DNA of 64,000 bases from a bacterium (GTDB lineage: Bacteria > Electryoneota > RPQS01). Where the stretch lies: assembly GCA_036504735.1 (NCBI GenBank), contig DASXUQ010000010.1:372001-436000 (forward strand). The letters are read 5' to 3'. The position numbers and the translations under genes were made by a program. Under the pieces are notes generated by a model. That model was given only the letters and a program-made list of their open reading frames with translations, did no database searches and was not told the DNA's origin. This document shows positions 61,048-64,000 of this stretch, piece by piece. Each line of letters begins with the position of its first letter. The first letter of the stretch is position 1.

Positions 61048-61512
61048 ATGAAGGTGCTCTTACTTGCGTTAGCATTGGCGGTAATGCTGCCGGGGCTCGG
61101 GTGGGCTTTGCCCGTCGTCATTGTTACCGACACAGGGTGTGATGCAACACAAACGCAATGCCCGCCCGGCAGCGTCATGAATTGCTCGGCCTCGAGGTTT
61201 GTTGTCGAATCGACGGGGATCTACTACTTCGATACGTGGACGGCCTGCACTGCGGGCAACTGTTGGGACTGCGCCGCCTGTGCCGAAGTTTATGAGACCA
61301 ATACGGGGACCCTGATTGGCAGTTGCAAGAGCGGTGATTGTTTAGCGGGGCAATGTCAGAATGAGTGCAAAGTGACCTTGACCGCGGGGGTGAGTTATAC
61401 GCTTGCCGTATGCCTGCGGCCTTGCCAAGTCACTACCGGCTGCAGTCATTGCGGCAATGACTGTCTCGCTAAGGCGTGCATTCACCCCTTGAGTGACCCG
61501 CACTGCTGGTAA
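61048..61512 (+). CDS. Small Cys-rich secreted protein
   Basis: 154 residues. A signal peptide (MKVLLLALALAVMLPGLGWA) is followed by a mature part of about 134 residues holding 18 cysteines, an even number that suggests disulphides formed outside the cytoplasm. The first half (FVVESTGIYYFDTWTACTAG then CAEVYETNTGTLIGSC) has the beta-rich outline of a PPC-type (pre-peptidase C-terminal) domain. The ATG follows GGAGG, with its own strong promoter and its own terminator. I do not recognise the family. It is a single-gene unit bounded by two identical terminators. Confidence 0.8.
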   Translation: MKVLLLALALAVMLPGLGWALPVVIVTDTGCDATQTQCPPGSVMNCSASRFVVESTGIYYFDTWTACTAGNCWDCAACAEVYETNTGTLIGSCKSGDCLAGQCQNECKVTLTAGVSYTLAVCLRPCQVTTGCSHCGNDCLAKACIHPLSDPHCW

Positions 61513-61547
61513 GCTGTGGCTTAGGGATTTTCCCGGTTGCCCTGCAA

Positions 61548-61577
61548 AAAGGGCCGGCTCTGATGAGCCGGCCCTTT
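61548..61577. terminator. Terminator after the Cys-rich gene (twin of 60653-60682)
   Basis: The exact 30-base sequence of 60653-60682: AAAGGGCCGGCTC-TGAT-GAGCCGGCCCTTT. It also serves the convergent gene ending at 61599. Confidence 0.9.
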
Positions 61578-61598
61578 GACGTATCGGATGGTGTGTCG

Positions 61599-62246
61599 TT
61601 ATTTTGTCGGCCAGGTGACGTCGGTCTTGTAACCCTTCTCGTGTTCGAGGTGCAGCTTCAGGCCGGACTTGGCGTTGGCGGGCGGGTCGAATTCGTAAAT
61701 GCCGGGCTTCAGATTGTCATCCACCAGAGTTTTCGCGGGCAACGCAATGGCCAGCTTGACGTGGCCGCCGTCGCGCACGTAGAGAGCGATCTTGTCGCCC
61801 TTGACGATGGCAATGGGCACGAGTTCACGGGAATCGCCCTCGCCGGGCATCGGCGGAGTGGCCGTGATCACCACGGGGAAAACGGATTCACTCTTCTGGC
61901 CGAGCGCGGCCAGCTTATAGAAATAGCTGACACCGGAGCGCACCGTGCTATCGGTGAAACTGTATTCCATGGCGTCCTTGGTGGTATGCACCGGGACCTC
62001 GGCGACGACCGCGAAGTTTCCCAACTCCTCATAGCCCCGGTAAATCCGGAACATGGTAATCGTGGGGGATTGTTTGTCCAGCGTCCAGTTCAAACGCACG
62101 CCATCGGTCGAGCTGGCATGGGCAGAGAACAGCGCGAGCAGCGAACAGAGTTCCGGCATGTCCGTGGAGGATGGCTCCGCCGCGCGGGCAAAGGCCGGTA
62201 CGCCCAGCAGGCCGATCAGGACGAACGCAAGCACGATAGACTTCAT
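61599..62246 (-). CDS. Exported fibronectin type III-like protein
   Basis: About 215 residues. The signal peptide is MKSIVLAFVLIGLLGVPAFA with RA next. Residues about 40-130 form an Fn3-like domain (VRLNWTLDKQSPTITMFRIY, SFTDSTVRSGVSYFYKLAAL). A second beta-rich part ends the protein (HVKLAIALPAKTLVDDNLKP, then GIYEFDP). ATG 62246 has GGAG just upstream; the ORF could begin five codons earlier. It follows the MFS gene by 60 bases on the same strand and may share its transcript. Function unknown. Confidence 0.78.
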   Translation of the reverse strand: MKSIVLAFVLIGLLGVPAFARAAEPSSTDMPELCSLLALFSAHASSTDGVRLNWTLDKQSPTITMFRIYRGYEELGNFAVVAEVPVHTTKDAMEYSFTDSTVRSGVSYFYKLAALGQKSESVFPVVITATPPMPGEGDSRELVPIAIVKGDKIALYVRDGGHVKLAIALPAKTLVDDNLKPGIYEFDPPANAKSGLKLHLEHEKGYKTDVTWPTK

Positions 62247-62306
62247 TGTATCTCCAAACATGAGTGAATGCCTTAGAGAAGCGGGGGAAAGGACGAATTC
62301 GTATTT

Positions 62307-63635
62307 CTATTTGAATTGCTCAGCCTGCAGGCGGCCTTCGGCTTCATTGACACGGAGCAGGAGCAGGAAGCCCGCAAGGAAGAAGATGATCAGCGATAAC
62401 ATGCCGTAGCGCAGACTGCCGGTGAGAAAAACCGCAAAACCGAAAATCAAGGGTCCCACGGCGCTGGCGAATTTCCCGGAGATCCCGAAGAAGCTGAAGA
62501 ACTCCGCCGAACGTCCTTCGGGAATCAGCACGGCTTGCAAGGAACGCGACGCCGCCTGCGAGCCGCCCATGACGAGCGCGGTAATGACGCCGAGAATCCA
62601 GAACTCGCCCACCGCATTGCCGAAGATGCCCAACTGCCAGCCCCAAAGCACAACGAGCAGCCAGCCGAGCAGACTGACAAGAATAGTGGTGCGATTGCCC
62701 AGCAGGTCGGCCAGCCAGCCGAAAATCAGCGATCCGAAGAAGGCGACGAATTGCACCATGAGAAAAAACAGGATCAGATCGGACTGCGAAAGGTGCAATT
62801 CCTGATTACCGAAGATCGAGGCCATTACAATCACGGTTTCGATGCCGTCATTGAAGAGCAAATAGGCAAAGAAGAAGCGCGAGAAGTGCGGCAGTTCCTT
62901 TAGGCGTGGCAACAAGAGCTGCAGCGTGCGAATGGACTGGCGCAGACTCTGGCGGAGGTGAACCGGGCCGGCGACCTTGGCTGTGGGCACGGCTCGCAGA
63001 ATAGGAATAGAAAATATCGCCCACCAGATGGCGACGGAGAGGAAACAGTCCTGTACGCTAAAGTAGCCTGCCGGAAGTCCGAGAAGCTGCGGGAATTGCA
63101 GCATGACAAGATTCAGGGCGAGCAGCAGGCCGCCGCCGATGTAGCCCCACGCCCAGCCAAGGCCGGAGACTTTGCCGAAATCCTGCGCGTCGGCCACGTC
63201 GTAGAGCATGGCATTGTAGAAGACATTGCCGCCGGCAAAGCCGAGCTGACTCAGCAGAAACAGCACGCCGCCCCAGAGCCAGTTTCCCTGACTCACCGTG
63301 TACAGCGCCGCTGTTGATAGCACTCCGACGGCAAGATGCAGCGCGAGCATGCGCTTTTTCAAGCCCGCCAGATCACTCAAGGTGGCCAGCAAGGGAGAGG
63401 TCACGGCGATCAGGATCATCGACGCGGAGACAAAGAACGTGAACAGCGACGCGCCGGGGACTCGGACGCCGAAGATTTCTGTTCCGTTCGGGCCTCCAGC
63501 CACCACACCGGCGTAGTAGGTGTTGAAGATCACGGCCATGATGGTGGTGGCGTAGGCAGAGTTGGCGAAATCGTAGGTCGCCCACGCCCACACCTGACCG
63601 GGATTGCCGCGCCGGAAGGAGAAAAGTCCGCTCAC
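62307..63635 (-). CDS. UMF1/Atg22-like MFS permease
   Basis: 442 residues with about twelve membrane segments. The opening WAWATYDFANSAYATTIMAV and the later GLGWAWGYIGGGLLL are hallmarks of the UMF1 (Atg22-like) branch of the major facilitator superfamily. The substrate in bacteria is unknown; yeast Atg22 exports amino acids from the vacuole. The start is GTG 63635, six bases after the stop of the upstream gene, implying an operon with the partial surface-protein gene. Confidence 0.9.
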   Translation of the reverse strand: MSGLFSFRRGNPGQVWAWATYDFANSAYATTIMAVIFNTYYAGVVAGGPNGTEIFGVRVPGASLFTFFVSASMILIAVTSPLLATLSDLAGLKKRMLALHLAVGVLSTAALYTVSQGNWLWGGVLFLLSQLGFAGGNVFYNAMLYDVADAQDFGKVSGLGWAWGYIGGGLLLALNLVMLQFPQLLGLPAGYFSVQDCFLSVAIWWAIFSIPILRAVPTAKVAGPVHLRQSLRQSIRTLQLLLPRLKELPHFSRFFFAYLLFNDGIETVIVMASIFGNQELHLSQSDLILFFLMVQFVAFFGSLIFGWLADLLGNRTTILVSLLGWLLVVLWGWQLGIFGNAVGEFWILGVITALVMGGSQAASRSLQAVLIPEGRSAEFFSFFGISGKFASAVGPLIFGFAVFLTGSLRYGMLSLIIFFLAGFLLLLRVNEAEGRLQAEQFK

Positions 63636-63641
63636 GAGGGC

Positions 63642-64000
63642 CTAACGCACCAACTGCAGTGGCCGCACCAGCGTGGACGAGCCCGCGCGCAGCCGGTAAA
63701 CATACATGCCGCTGGAGACCGGAACACCGGCGGCGCTCAAGCCATCCCACGTGACGGTTTGCGAAGTGCCCATGCCGAGACCGTCATACAGCGTGCGCAC
63801 TTCCTGACCGAGCAGATTATAGATGGTCAGGCGCACCGGCTTTGCACCGCGCGGCGCAAGGAAGCTGATGGTAGTGGTCGGGTTGAAGGGATTGGGGAAA
63901 TTCTGGCTGAGAGTCAGACTCACGGGAAGCTCAGCGCGCGGCGCCGAGTAGGACGCGCTGTTCAGCCAGGCAAAGCAGCGCGTCAGAAAATCGGTGCGTG
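63642..64000 (-). CDS. C-terminal end of a secreted protein with sorting domain (5' part outside window)
   Basis: The minus-strand frame is open to the right edge, so the gene continues beyond it. The last 90 residues form a type-A/FlgD-like sorting domain: LTLSQNFPNPFNPTTTISFL, LTIYNLLGQEVRTLYDG, SSGMYVYRL and the terminal LVRPLQLVR. The sequence just before it (FLTRCFAWLNSASYSAPRAE) gives no clue to the passenger. This is the third such C-terminus in the window. Confidence 0.85.
   Translation of the reverse strand, partial: RTDFLTRCFAWLNSASYSAPRAELPVSLTLSQNFPNPFNPTTTISFLAPRGAKPVRLTIYNLLGQEVRTLYDGLGMGTSQTVTWDGLSAAGVPVSSGMYVYRLRAGSSTLVRPLQLVR

Noticed and set aside
60831-61142. 103-codon ORF before the Cys-rich gene
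   Set aside because: It spans a consensus promoter and overlaps the signal-peptide gene in another frame.

Overview
The window is chromosomal DNA from a GC-rich Gram-negative bacterium, most likely an uncultured lineage of the Fibrobacterota-Chlorobiota-Bacteroidota (FCB) superphylum, such as a Zixibacteria-, KSB1- or Latescibacteria-like candidate phylum. Pointers are: secreted proteins ending in FlgD/type-IX-like C-terminal sorting domains (12818-19750, 48759-51722, 63642-64000); a PorV-like outer-membrane protein carrying an OmpA domain; a YbeY with the GYDD variant; a DUF6913-like protein; and a Big_5-type lipoprotein whose start resembles Bacteroidota proteins. The lineage is inferred, not demonstrated. 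Coding density is high, genes often overlap by ATGA or GTGA, and TTG/GTG starts are common. I found no rRNA, tRNA, CRISPR array, transposase or phage gene.

Layout. 1-8626 is housekeeping: the end of aspS, then phoH-ybeY-corC-like-DUF6913-like-mazG, a membrane methyltransferase and hflX. 8721-12597 is a polyamine operon: an XRE-cupin regulator with candidate operators, speD, pdaD, speE, a small membrane protein and speB, together making spermidine from arginine and S-adenosylmethionine. 12818-22024 is a surface region with a 2310-residue Ig-repeat protein, a PorV-OmpA fusion and a vestigial secreted ORF. 22325-39535 is one long polysaccharide/nucleotide-sugar cluster. It has UDP-GlcNAc dehydrogenase, a WbpP-like epimerase, a sugar aminotransferase, an initiating phosphoglycosyltransferase, further epimerases, three steps of GDP-D,D-heptose synthesis (hddC, hddA, gmhA), ugd and manC. 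It also has a FemAB-like protein fused to a dead aminotransferase fold. 39538-45109 holds meaB, rlmN and a moxR-DUF58 operon interrupted by a GHKL ATPase/STAS-like gene pair. 45361-48676 holds an XRE gene, a candidate structured RNA, folC and mutM. 48759-64000 mixes secreted proteins, a YhaN-like membrane SMC ATPase, a PrpD-family protein, a kinase-core-like protein, an inositol monophosphatase, a small Cys-rich secreted protein and an MFS permease.

Many promoters share one visible form: TTGnnn, 17 or 18 bases, then TAnnnT. Intergenic spaces repeatedly carry short palindromes, several beginning GTAGGGG. The best candidates for something undescribed are the ATPase/STAS pair inside the moxR operon, the FemAB/pseudo-aminotransferase fusion, the operator array of the polyamine operon and the nested-stem RNA upstream of folC.
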